64,000 bases of DNA from contig NZ_SSDJ01000152.1 of NCBI RefSeq assembly GCF_004794465.1, positions 22,353 through 86,352 of the forward strand, in the 5' to 3' direction. This DNA is from Microbacterium sp. K24 (GTDB lineage: Bacteria; Actinomycetota; Actinomycetes; Actinomycetales; Microbacteriaceae). The notes under the pieces are model-generated. The model did no database searches. It worked only from the letters and a program-made list of their open reading frames with translations, and had not been told where the DNA came from. The stretch's first letter is position 1, and each line of letters starts with the position of its first letter. Position numbers and translations under genes: made by a program. Positions 25,583 through 33,619 of the stretch are shown in pieces.

Positions 25583-28500
25583 CAGAGACCCGCCTGTCCT
25601 ACGAGCTGCGCGGCTTCCCACGCCTCCTGCTGGAGATCGCGGACAACCGGGTTGTGGATGTGAACGGCGACGCCTCGTGCGCTGGAACTGCCGTCGGTGC
25701 CAGTGATCGACGGCGCGACGCCGGCGAGACCGCTGAAATCGATCCCGTCGACCATCGCGCGCTCAGCCTTGAAGGACTCCTTGCGGATACCGACCGCGAT
25801 GCCCTGCATGAGCGGTGCGCCGATTTCCCGGTTGGTGCGGCGAGACGGCGAGTGGATCTCACCCGCTGCCCGCGCCGCGTTGACCGCGCGGTCGACGGCT
25901 GCGCCGGCGGCACGGGAGACAGCGCCGCTGTTCTCAGCGATGCCCCGGGCGATGCCGGCCATCATGGCTGCGCCGACGCCGTAGAACCATCCGCCCGCGC
26001 CCGCGAGGGTGCCGGCGATCGTTCCGCGGAGTCCGGTGAACGCACCGGCAACGGACCACTGGGTGTCGACCGCGCCGTTGCGCATGCCGAGCATCGTCGC
26101 CGACCCTGTCGGGTACAGCCACGAGCCGGCGTCGGCCATCGCGCCCTGGAGCACGCCGCCCATGCTGGACATGGTCGTGGTGAGTGCCGGAGTCGCGCCG
26201 GCGATGCCCGCCTGGAGGCCACCAATGAGCGCAGCACCCTCGGGAGCGAGGAGCGTGTCGGAGCCGATCATCCCCTTGGTGACGGTGTCACGCATGGTGC
26301 GCACCGAAGCGTCCAGCTCGGGGAGCCCGAGGAGGATGCCCTGAGCGAGCTGACGGGAGAACCCGCCCCCGCCGCCGCGGCGTTCTCCGCGGTTGATGTC
26401 CAGCTTGTCCCGCGCTTCGTCGGCCAAGTCGCCGAGCTCTTGCATGATCTGGTTGCGGGTCTGCACGTCGACAGACCAAAACTCGCTCATCCAGGCCTTG
26501 TTCTTGTTGCCAGTGGTGAACGAGTCCCGGATGCGGTCGGCGATGCGCGTCGCTTCCTCCGATGCCACAGAGGCCGCGTTCGGATCGAACGTCGGATTCG
26601 GAATCGTGATCTTCGCGTCGCTCAGGATGCTCTCTGCCCAGAGGCGCATGTTCTCGGTGTTGGAGCCGAGATTGAACGCGTTCGGCGCGGTGACTTCTTT
26701 CCACATCGCAGCCGCGCCTTCGGCGCCGCCCGACTTATAGGCGTCCTTGACCTTCGTGACGACATCCTGGAGATAGGCGTCCTCGATCGGGGTAAGGTCG
26801 GGCAGCGCGAAGCCCTGCTTGAGACTGTCGTTGATCTTCGCGATCACCTCAGGCGGCAGACCTTCGATGTTCCGGAAGCTCTCCACGAGCTTGTCCGCGG
26901 CACCCTGCCCCTCCGTGGCGAGCACGTTCTCGTACTCATCCATGAAGACCTTGGCGATACCGCGCGCCTTGTCGGCGGTGGTCATACGACTGTCGTTCCA
27001 GTACCGCTCGAAGTCGAACTTGACGGCAACCGTGAACGGGTCACCGTCATCCTCCGGCTTGAACGCGCCGAGCTTGCCCAGAGACTTCAGCCCCTCAGAG
27101 GTGTCTTTATCCCACCCCATGAACTCGCGAACACCATCGAAGAAGTCGCCGTTTGCGGTCGACCACTCCCCCAGCGCCGAGATCCACTCCCCGAGGGTGT
27201 CAATGAGGGCGACCAGCACCGGAGCGATGTCCACGAGAGCGTCAGCGAGTCCGACGAGCGCGTCGATCAGCACAGGACCGGCCGCGTCAGCGAAGCCCTC
27301 GAGTGCCGGACCGAGCTGCTCAGCGATATCGGTCACCGCGTCGCCAAGCGTCTGGAGGACGCCCGAGTCGCGAATTGAGGAGATCAGGCTGTCGATTGTC
27401 GGCATCAGATCTGCGATCACTCCGACGGCCGTGGGCAGGAGCGTGCCTGCGAGGTCACCGAGCAGCCCGAGGAAGTTCCCGAACGTGGCAGCGATGGCCG
27501 GCAGATGTGGGAGGACGCCTTCGAGAGCGGTGATGAGCCCTGCCGAGAGGTCATCCATGCCCTTGCCAACCAGCGGCTGGTTCAGTGCGTTCGCTGCGCC
27601 CTCGAAGATGCCGAAGAAGAACTTGCCGGACGAGCCGATGAATCGCTCGAACGATCCGTCGAGATCGGCGACGAGCCGACCGATCGCGCGCACCGCGGAG
27701 CCGAACGAGCTCATCGCGACGTTCGCGCCCCGGAACACGGCTGTGAGGCCTCGCTGGAAGTCCGCACCGTTGACGACGCGGTCCCACTCCTGCATCATGT
27801 CGGCGAATCCGGCGAGTCCCTTGGAGCCGGCGGCGTCTGCGGCCCGCCACAGCCCCTTGAAGACTCCGGCGGCACCCTTCGTGGCGTCCCACAGGTCGTA
27901 CATCGAGTCGATCGCGGTTTCCATCCAGCCGTCGAGACGACCGTCGGTGGAGACTGCTTCCAGCCAGGTGTCGAACGTGTTGGCCTGGCGGACGAACCAT
28001 GACGCGAGTCGCGGCGTGTACGTTGCGGCGATCTGCGACAGAGACGTCATCGCGCCGGCGAACGCGGGAGCGCCCGTCGAAAGGATGCGCCATCCCTCGG
28101 CGATGCCCGTGAAGATGGACTCGAGGTTGCCGCCGGCGAGTTCAGTGCCGAAAGCCTCTGCGAGTGCTCCGGTGAACTGGCCGACGCCGGTGGACAGCTC
28201 GCGGAACGAGTTTCGGAGCTGCGGCATGAGGCCGTTGACGAGGTCGAGGATCGGCTGGCGGGCCTGGTCCCAGAACGCCGAGCGGATGATGCCGCCCAGC
28301 TCGTTCATGCCCGCCTTGAGCGGTGCCAGCTCTTCGCCAGCGTGCCGAAGGGCGACGACCAGCGCGGTGAGCGATCCCGCGGCGTTCAGGAAGAGGCCGG
28401 GGAGGACGAGGAACGCGGGGAGGATCGAGAAGAGACCTTGACCGACTCCGACGAGCCCACTGGTGGCTCCGAACAGGGATGCCACGAGGGAGGTGACACC

Positions 28501-29127
28501 GGTCGTCCACCCGAGGATCGAGGGCAGGTTCTTGTCGAGGTTGCGCGCCATCTGCGCGAGGTCGTCGATCCACTTTCCCGAGAGCCGCGCGCCGGAGAGC
28601 GCGGCGAGCGTCGTGGCGGCGGATGCGAGGGACTTCTTGTTCACCTGGACGACCAGGTTCACGAAGCGGTCGCGCGAGAGCCACGCCATCTGCGCCGAAG
28701 CGTCGAGCGTGTGCGCGGCCGCGCGGATCTTCACCTCGTTGCGGGACGCCCGCGACACCATGTCGCGCACTTCCTTCTCGAAGCGCTCCTTGTTCTGGAT
28801 CTGCGCCGCGATGTTAACGCGGATGTCCGAGAACTGGTCGAACTGGTCCTGGATCGACTTCCGCAGCTTCGTCTTCTTGAGACGAGCCTTATCGACCGTG
28901 ACCTGCACGTTGACCGCCGCGTCGAGCCCCTTGAACTCCTCCATCTGGCGACGGATGTCCTCGCGGATCGCGGTGTTGTCGATCTTCGCCTTCGACACCC
29001 GGACCGTCATCGACGTAGTCCGCGAAATGGTGTCGAGCTGGCGCTTGAGCTCGCGCCGGAACTGGGTGGTGTCGGGGACGACACGGATGGACAGACGACC
29101 AACGTTGCGACCGGGGTTGAATGCCAT
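25582..29127 (-). CDS. Tape measure protein
   Basis: The roughly 1181-residue protein is the longest in the late operon. Basic helical N-terminal repeats (KRQLDTISRTTSMTVRVSK) are followed by hydrophobic segments in the middle (SLVASLFGATSGLVGVGQGL; LPAFLVLPGLFLNAAGSLTAL) and a Gly/Ala-rich C-terminal region with MLGMRNGAVDTQWSVAGAF. It sets tail length and is expelled during DNA entry. Both position after the chaperones and size fit. ATG 29127 has AGGGG eight bases upstream; a GTG three codons earlier lacks spacing. Confidence 0.92.
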   Translation of the reverse strand: MAFNPGRNVGRLSIRVVPDTTQFRRELKRQLDTISRTTSMTVRVSKAKIDNTAIREDIRRQMEEFKGLDAAVNVQVTVDKARLKKTKLRKSIQDQFDQFSDIRVNIAAQIQNKERFEKEVRDMVSRASRNEVKIRAAAHTLDASAQMAWLSRDRFVNLVVQVNKKSLASAATTLAALSGARLSGKWIDDLAQMARNLDKNLPSILGWTTGVTSLVASLFGATSGLVGVGQGLFSILPAFLVLPGLFLNAAGSLTALVVALRHAGEELAPLKAGMNELGGIIRSAFWDQARQPILDLVNGLMPQLRNSFRELSTGVGQFTGALAEAFGTELAGGNLESIFTGIAEGWRILSTGAPAFAGAMTSLSQIAATYTPRLASWFVRQANTFDTWLEAVSTDGRLDGWMETAIDSMYDLWDATKGAAGVFKGLWRAADAAGSKGLAGFADMMQEWDRVVNGADFQRGLTAVFRGANVAMSSFGSAVRAIGRLVADLDGSFERFIGSSGKFFFGIFEGAANALNQPLVGKGMDDLSAGLITALEGVLPHLPAIAATFGNFLGLLGDLAGTLLPTAVGVIADLMPTIDSLISSIRDSGVLQTLGDAVTDIAEQLGPALEGFADAAGPVLIDALVGLADALVDIAPVLVALIDTLGEWISALGEWSTANGDFFDGVREFMGWDKDTSEGLKSLGKLGAFKPEDDGDPFTVAVKFDFERYWNDSRMTTADKARGIAKVFMDEYENVLATEGQGAADKLVESFRNIEGLPPEVIAKINDSLKQGFALPDLTPIEDAYLQDVVTKVKDAYKSGGAEGAAAMWKEVTAPNAFNLGSNTENMRLWAESILSDAKITIPNPTFDPNAASVASEEATRIADRIRDSFTTGNKNKAWMSEFWSVDVQTRNQIMQELGDLADEARDKLDINRGERRGGGGGFSRQLAQGILLGLPELDASVRTMRDTVTKGMIGSDTLLAPEGAALIGGLQAGIAGATPALTTTMSSMGGVLQGAMADAGSWLYPTGSATMLGMRNGAVDTQWSVAGAFTGLRGTIAGTLAGAGGWFYGVGAAMMAGIARGIAENSGAVSRAAGAAVDRAVNAARAAGEIHSPSRRTNREIGAPLMQGIAVGIRKESFKAERAMVDGIDFSGLAGVAPSITGTDGSSSARGVAVHIHNPVVRDLQQEAWEAAQLVGQAGL

Positions 29128-29138
29128 CCGTGCCACCC

Positions 29139-29971
29139 CTATTCGTTCATGAAGCTGTCGAGCGGACCGGAGACGAGCTCCGCGAGCGTCTTCGGCTGGA
29201 AGACGTTCTCGTGCTTCTCAGCACCCGGCCAATCGATGAAGACGCTGGGGTCTTTCACCTTGGAGAAGGACTGCACGACGGCGGCGATCAGGTTGTACAT
29301 GCGTACGGCGATCACCGTGGCGGCGTCCCAGCCTTGAAGCTCCGGTGATCCACCTCGGATCGCGTAGACGCGCGAGTGAGGGTTCAGCACCAGATGGTTC
29401 GCGAGGTAGAGGACGTGGCGGACGGGCACCTTGCCCGCCCACACGTCGTCGATGTTCAGCCCGGAGTAGAACTGGGCCAGGTCAGCTCGGAGAGCTCCTT
29501 GAGTGTCGAGTTCGTCGATCAGCTCGCGGAGCTCTTCGATTCCCCCAGGGCATCCCGGTAGGTGATGTAGAGGGCCATGAAGTGGTCGTGGGTCTTGCCC
29601 TCGGACCACTCCGCGTACGCCTCCGGGTCGTCGGCGATCGTCTCCGCCCACTCGTCGATGCACGCCACGAACTCGTTGAGCTTCTGGAGCCGCTCGATGT
29701 CCTCGGGCTTCGCCGAGTCGAACTCAAGCGGCCCGCTGTCCTCGCCGGCGAACGCGCCGGACTTGGCGGCGTCGAGCACGAGGTTCGCGAAGTCGTTGCG
29801 GTGGCGGACGCGGAAGCGCGTCGCGGGGCGCATAGGGGGAAGATCGGCGAGCAGCTCGGCGAACAGCTCCGCCTGCTCCAGCTCGGCATCGACGACCTCG
29901 GACGGCTTCGGAGCGACCTTCGCGGTTGCCTTCGGCTTCCGGTCCTGGGGCTTGGTGGTGGGAGTAGGCAT
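29139..29971 (-). CDS. Tail assembly chaperone, frameshifted long form (gpGT-type)
   Basis: A second frame, open from the end of the first chaperone to 29139, begins GGIEELRELIDELDTQGALR and has no start codon or ribosome site of its own. A five-G run followed by AA (minus-strand complement of 29540-29546) lies at the overlap, where a -1 shift joins the two frames. The joined protein would have about 277 residues. Most long-tailed phages make such a fusion in the gene pair before the tape measure; both forms chaperone the tape measure. The precise slip site is inference. Confidence 0.75.
29519..29971 (-). CDS. Tail assembly chaperone, short form (gpG-type)
   Basis: The 150-residue protein has a Lys/Pro-rich start, an acidic helical middle (VDAELEQAELFAELLADLPP) and ends shortly after ITYRDALGESK. 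It stands between the tail tube and tape-measure genes, where the gpG-type chaperone lies. It ends inside the region read by the frameshifted form. AGAGGT precedes the ATG. Confidence 0.8.
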   Translation of the reverse strand: MPTPTTKPQDRKPKATAKVAPKPSEVVDAELEQAELFAELLADLPPMRPATRFRVRHRNDFANLVLDAAKSGAFAGEDSGPLEFDSAKPEDIERLQKLNEFVACIDEWAETIADDPEAYAEWSEGKTHDHFMALYITYRDALGESKSSAS

Positions 29972-30012
29972 GGCAGACCTCTTTCATGCAGCGCAGACCT
30001 GGATGGGGGAAA

Positions 30013-30054
30013 GGTGACCCCGGGCGGGTCTGCGGCACTGCACCCGGGGTCACC
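30013..30054. terminator. Hairpin between tail chaperone and HNH gene
   Basis: GGTGACCCCGGG (30013-30024) pairs perfectly with CCCGGGGTCACC (30043-30054). On the minus side it is followed by TTTCCCCC, on the plus side by AGCTTTTG. It could damp late transcription coming from the tail-tube gene and insulate the HNH cassette. Confidence 0.75.
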
Positions 30055-30088
30055 AGCTTTTGAAGCTCCTCTATGTACGCGTTTCGCA

Positions 30089-30094
30089 TACAAT
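30089..30094 (+). promoter_or_regulatory. -10 box of the HNH gene's own promoter
   Basis: TACAAT lies seven bases before the HNH start codon at 30102, so transcription would begin at or next to the ATG (leaderless). A convincing -35 at normal spacing was not found. The only SD-like GGGAG is one base from the ATG, too close to work well. Confidence 0.55.
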
Positions 30095-30101
30095 TGGGAG
30101 C

Positions 30102-30641
30102 ATGAACGGCAACGATGAACGTGCTCGCTCGATCGAATTCACGACGGCCGGAGCGGAGAAGATGCGCTCACGCCTCGCTTCCCGCTCAGAGCAGGAAGGC
30201 GAATGCATCGTGTGGACAGGCGGACGCGGCCAGAACGGCTACGGCGTCACAGGCGGCGCGCTCACTGGCGTACGCCGTCGCCTATACGTTCACCGCGTCG
30301 CGTGGGCGCTGGCAAACGGGGCACTAACCGATGGTGTTGTCGTGCGTCACTCATGCGACAACCGACCGTGCATCAATCCCGACCACCTACTGATCGGGAA
30401 GACCGCCGACAACAACGCGGACACCCTCGAACGGTGGGAGGGCCGGTGGCAGTTCGGCGCATGGAAGACGCAGCGCGGGACCGGCCACCGTTCGGCGCGG
30501 CTCGATCCTGAGAAGGTCAGGGAGATCCGACGCCGACGCGTCGAGGGCGAAACGCTCGACGCGATCGCATCCACCTACGGTGTGAGCATCCAAGCGATTC
30601 ATGATGTGGTGCACCGTCGGTCCTGGGCTCACGTGGAGTAA
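30102..30641 (+). CDS. HNH endonuclease with C-terminal HTH, inserted in the late operon on the opposite strand
   Basis: The 179-residue protein has an HNH_3-type core: ECIVWTGGRGQNGYG, VHRVAWALANG, then HSCDNRPCINPDHLLIGKT, with metal-binding His/Asn/His and two Cys. A C-terminal HTH follows (EKVREIRRRRVEGETLDAI, YGVSIQAIHDVV). This layout is typical of free-standing homing-type nucleases in phages. It reads against the late genes, has its own -10 box and is bracketed by hairpins at 30013-30054 and 30614-30656. ATG 30102 is preferred to an earlier frame start at 30060. Confidence 0.88.
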   Translation: MNGNDERARSIEFTTAGAEKMRSRLASRSEQEGECIVWTGGRGQNGYGVTGGALTGVRRRLYVHRVAWALANGALTDGVVVRHSCDNRPCINPDHLLIGKTADNNADTLERWEGRWQFGAWKTQRGTGHRSARLDPEKVREIRRRRVEGETLDAIASTYGVSIQAIHDVVHRRSWAHVE

Positions 30642-30656
30642 GCCCAGGACCGACGG
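30614..30656. terminator. Perfect 16-bp bidirectional terminator overlapping the HNH stop codon
   Basis: CCGTCGGTCCTGGGCT (30614-30629) pairs perfectly with AGCCCAGGACCGACGG (30641-30656) with an 11-base loop that holds the end of the HNH gene. It also follows the converging tail-tube gene (ending 30662), so it can stop both. Confidence 0.85.
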
Positions 30657-30661
30657 AGCGA

Positions 30662-31501
30662 CTACGCGCCTCGTGTGTACGCGAGCGCGGTGGAAGCGCC
30701 GGTGCCGTTCGTGACGACGATGGGCGCGGAACCCGCGGAACCCGCGGGCAGGGAGGCGACGATCGTCGAGGAGTTGACGACCGTGTACGCCGCGGCGTTG
30801 GTGGCGCCGAACTTCACAGCGGCCGCACCGGAGAGGCCGGTGAAGCCGGAACCGGTGATCGTGACCTGCTGGCCGGCCGCGGCCCCCGACGGGAGAGCGG
30901 TGTTCAGGATCGGCACGCCGGCGGTGAGACCGGTCTTGAAGATCTGGAACACACCGGGACGTCCGTTGACGGCCGGGATCGTCGCGTTGTCCGCGGAGAG
31001 CACCGACGCGGTCAGCGGCATCTCGAGGAAGTTCGCGGTGTCGACCGACGGCGCGTCACCGAGCGAGATCTCCGTGTTCGGGAGCCAGAATCCGACCGAC
31101 GCGGTGGTGTCCTGGAAGTACAGGAAGAGGGACACCGGCAGCGGGGCCGGCGAGGCCACGGTGTAGCCGCCGGTGGACGGGTCGAAGTCACCGTTGAACG
31201 CGAGGTCGAGGTTGTTCTTGTCGAACTGGAGCGCGGCGACGTTCACGCCCCACGAGGTCGACCCCGTGGTGGTGCGGACGCCGTCAGCCAGGAAGGTGTC
31301 GAGCGACTCCTTCTCGCCGCCCTCCTTGGTGAACGCGATGGTGTTCTGCTTCGACGTGTGGCCGAGGTTCTTCCAGACCGTCGGGCCGTCCGCCTGGATG
31401 TTGAACGCTCCGAGCGGGTTGGTCGGGGGCTTGGTGTTGACAGGGGCGTAGAAGACGGTCCCGTGCCCCGGGATTACGAGTGTGGTTGCGTCGACAGACA
31501 C
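30662..31501 (-). CDS. Major tail (tube) protein with C-terminal Ig-like (IPT/TIG) domain
   Basis: The 279-residue protein has a tail-tube N-terminal domain (PGHGTVFYAPVNTKPP; WKNLGHTSKQNTIAFTKEGG; ESLDTFLADGVRTTTGSTSW) and a C-terminal IPT/TIG Ig fold (GQQVTITGSGFTGLSGAAAV, VKFGATNAAAY), a common decoration of tail tubes that faces outward. It is followed by terminators, consistent with high expression. Confidence 0.88.
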   Translation of the reverse strand: MSVDATTLVIPGHGTVFYAPVNTKPPTNPLGAFNIQADGPTVWKNLGHTSKQNTIAFTKEGGEKESLDTFLADGVRTTTGSTSWGVNVAALQFDKNNLDLAFNGDFDPSTGGYTVASPAPLPVSLFLYFQDTTASVGFWLPNTEISLGDAPSVDTANFLEMPLTASVLSADNATIPAVNGRPGVFQIFKTGLTAGVPILNTALPSGAAAGQQVTITGSGFTGLSGAAAVKFGATNAAAYTVVNSSTIVASLPAGSAGSAPIVVTNGTGASTALAYTRGA

Positions 31502-31555
31502 GGTTCCTCCTGGATGGTTTGCAGACCCACCCGCGGGATTGCGGGCGCAGAAGGA

Positions 31556-31984
31556 CTAGTGATTTCGGGCGGTGAAGTTCCACGATCCCGAGTACTGGAT
31601 CACGGCCTTGGTCTCCATCTGTGCTTGCCCACCGACCCGGGAGAAAGCGGAGATCTCTTGATCGAGGGACTCGATCGCGCCGACGCCGGGGACTATCCCC
31701 TTGGTCGGGTCTTCCCACGCCCAGACGCCCTTGTAGATGGCGCGGACGAGCTCGTAGGCGGTCTTGGGGTCGTCGAAGATGTTGAGGGTGAGCGTGACGG
31801 TCCAGAGACCGTTCGCGTTCCCTTCCTGGGTCGCGACGGAGTAGTGCGTGACGAGCGGGATCTCCGCGTAGGAGCCGACGTCGAGGTTGCCGGCCACCTC
31901 GGCTCGCTCGGGGGTGACCTCGCGCACGAGAGTCTGGAACAGCCCGTCGTTGTCGAGCAGCTCGACGGCAAAACGATCGAACAT
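31556..31984 (-). CDS. Tail terminator protein
   Basis: The 142-residue protein lies directly before the major tail gene, the standard tail terminator position, and has the mixed alpha/beta pattern of that family (RFAVELLDNDGLFQTLVREV; LVTHYSVATQEGNANGLWTV). It caps the tube and joins it to the head. ATG 31984 overlaps the previous stop (ATGA). Assignment is mainly by position and size. Confidence 0.65.
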   Translation of the reverse strand: MFDRFAVELLDNDGLFQTLVREVTPERAEVAGNLDVGSYAEIPLVTHYSVATQEGNANGLWTVTLTLNIFDDPKTAYELVRAIYKGVWAWEDPTKGIVPGVGAIESLDQEISAFSRVGGQAQMETKAVIQYSGSWNFTARNH

Positions 31985-32325
31985 CACTGCACCATCGCCA
32001 ATCCGCGGGTCATCGGGTACTGACCCGGCACCCACCTGACCCGGCGCGCGTTCTTAAAGCGCACCATGTGGCCGTACTCGATCGAGGGCGACGCGGGATC
32101 GTCGGAGACGATGAGCCTGTCGTCGACCAGCCGTCCGTTCCCGATGAGGCCGGGCGCGGTGACCACGTGGAGCTTGCTCATGTACTCACCGGTGAGGCGG
32201 TTGGCCGCGGCGACCGTCTGAACGGCTCGGAGCGTCTTGCCGGCGGCGACATCCATCTCGGCGGACTTGCCGGCGACGCGGGCCGCTTCGACACGGACTC
32301 GGGGATTCACGTAGGCACCGGCCAT
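31984..32325 (-). CDS. Head-tail connector/neck protein (DUF5403-like)
   Basis: The 113-residue protein looks like the small HK97-gp10/DUF5403-type connectors: a basic helix at the start (NPRVRVEAARVAGKSAEM), then DRLIVSDDPASPSIEYGHMV and a basic C-terminus. It overlaps the tail-terminator gene by one base. Its order between the stopper and tail terminator fits. Confidence 0.65.
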   Translation of the reverse strand: MAGAYVNPRVRVEAARVAGKSAEMDVAAGKTLRAVQTVAAANRLTGEYMSKLHVVTAPGLIGNGRLVDDRLIVSDDPASPSIEYGHMVRFKNARRVRWVPGQYPMTRGLAMVQ

Positions 32326-32329
32326 GCGC

Positions 32330-32680
32330 TCACCCCAGATCCTTGAGCCACTTGAGCGTGACGCGGTAGTGCCCGGTCTTCCGCGACACCGAGTGGTGCT
32401 GCGGAGCGCCGACGGTCTCGAACAGCGCGCCGTTCCAGGTGATGTGCGAGTTCACGTCACCGGGCCACTCCTTCGCACGGACGATCGCCATGTCGACGAC
32501 CTGGAGGCCGAGCGTCTCGACCTCTTCCGAGGACGACCAGTCGCGCACGGGTTCGACCATGCATCGGACGCCGATCGGCTTGCCGACCTCGTTCATGACC
32601 GGGAGGCCGCGCGAGTCGCGCGTCATAGTTCGGTTCTGCACGTGCACCAGGTGCGGGGCACGTCGGGTGAGAAGAGACAT
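32330..32680 (-). CDS. Head-tail stopper-like protein
   Basis: The 116-residue protein is small and beta-rich (GVRCMVEPVRDWSSSEEVET; VVDMAIVRAKEWPGDV; HYRVTLKWLKDL), like head-completion stopper proteins. ATG 32680 overlaps the upstream stop (ATGA), so it is preferred to the frame start three codons earlier. Role assigned from size, fold pattern and position. Confidence 0.6.
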   Translation of the reverse strand: MSLLTRRAPHLVHVQNRTMTRDSRGLPVMNEVGKPIGVRCMVEPVRDWSSSEEVETLGLQVVDMAIVRAKEWPGDVNSHITWNGALFETVGAPQHHSVSRKTGHYRVTLKWLKDLG

Positions 32681-33084
32681 CAGCGCCACCCCTTCTGTCG
32701 GCTGATCGTGGCCGTGCCCGCCCTTCCGGAGCTCTTCGACTGCACCTTGCCCGTGAGGGAGCGCTCGTCGATGTCGCTGAACCAGATGTAGCCGGACGCC
32801 GCGAGGGTCTCTCGCTGGAATCCGTACTGGCCTTCGTGCTCTTCGCGGAAGCCGTCTTCGTTGCCCCAGACGCGCGCGGCGACTCGGACGACGACGGCGT
32901 CGTAGAGGCGGCGCGTGAGCACGCCGGACTCGAGGCGGGCGGCGACGACGCTCCCCCAGCGGCCCTTGATCTCATCGACGACCTCACCGAGCTTGCCCTC
33001 GAGATACTCGTCGGACAGGTCCGCGACATCGACGGTGGTGTACTTGGGGATCTCGTCGGGAGAGACATCGGGGAGCGTCGTCAT
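32680..33084 (-). CDS. Head-tail adaptor-like protein
   Basis: The 134-residue protein is mostly helical with a long helix (YLEGKLGEVVDEIKGRWGSV; LTRRLYDAVVVRVAARVWGN) and a C-terminal tail rich in Ser/Gly/Lys, like adaptor proteins (gp6/gp15 type) that dock on the portal. GGGGAG lies seven bases before ATG 33084. Confidence 0.65.
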   Translation of the reverse strand: MTTLPDVSPDEIPKYTTVDVADLSDEYLEGKLGEVVDEIKGRWGSVVAARLESGVLTRRLYDAVVVRVAARVWGNEDGFREEHEGQYGFQRETLAASGYIWFSDIDERSLTGKVQSKSSGRAGTATISRQKGWR

Positions 33085-33088
33085 CGGA

Positions 33089-33553
33089 TCACTCCCCTGC
33101 GGACTCGATCGCGGCGCGCAGTTCATCGTCGGTGAGCTCGTCGGCATCTTCGATGCCAGCGTCCGTCGCCGCTGCGACCAGCGCATCGCGGTCCTCGTCG
33201 CCTGCGGGCGCCTGCTCGGCGGCGTCGGCGGATCGCTTCGCGCGGATGCGCTCGGCGATCTCCTTCTTGCTTCCGCTCTTCGCCAGCTCGAGGGTGCTGG
33301 CGATCTCGCGCAGCTCCGCGATGCCGAGGTCGGAGAGGTCGTCCGTCACCTTGACGGGCTTCTCCTTCGGTGCCGGAGTGGACGCCGCGGCGACGAGGGG
33401 CGTCTCCTGCGGCTCGCCGACTTCGGGAGCGGACTCGAAGAGTGCGGTGTTCGTCACCCAGTCGGGTGCGACGTCGCCGGGGCCAGCCGTGACGAGCACG
33501 CCACCGACAAGGCGTGCGACGTGCGCGTTGAGGATGTTCTGCTTCTTGCTCAT
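33089..33553 (-). CDS. Head-associated protein with SAP-like and HeH-like motifs
   Basis: The 154-residue protein has two helix-extension-helix motifs: SDLGIAELREIASTLELAKS followed by GSKKEIAERIRAKR (SAP-like), and DADELTDDELRAAIES at the C-terminus. Such motifs bind DNA or cap phage head fibres. The N-terminus (ARLVGGVLVTAGPGDVAPDW) resembles small virion proteins encoded after the capsid. Likely a head-to-tail or capsid-associated protein. Confidence 0.65.
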   Translation of the reverse strand: MSKKQNILNAHVARLVGGVLVTAGPGDVAPDWVTNTALFESAPEVGEPQETPLVAAASTPAPKEKPVKVTDDLSDLGIAELREIASTLELAKSGSKKEIAERIRAKRSADAAEQAPAGDEDRDALVAAATDAGIEDADELTDDELRAAIESAGE

Positions 33554-33575
33554 GGGCGTTCTCCTTGAACGGCGA

Positions 33576-33603
33576 TGGGGCGGCTCCCGGAGGAACCGCC
33601 CCA
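33576..33603 (-). terminator. Hairpin after the capsid gene
   Basis: TGGGGCGG (33576-33583) pairs with CCGCCCCA (33596-33603), and TCC/GGA inside the loop can extend the stem. It lies just downstream of the capsid stop (33620). There is no T-run, so it may only reduce read-through or stabilise capsid mRNA. Confidence 0.55.
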
Positions 33604-33619
33604 CAGTGACCGGATGGGA

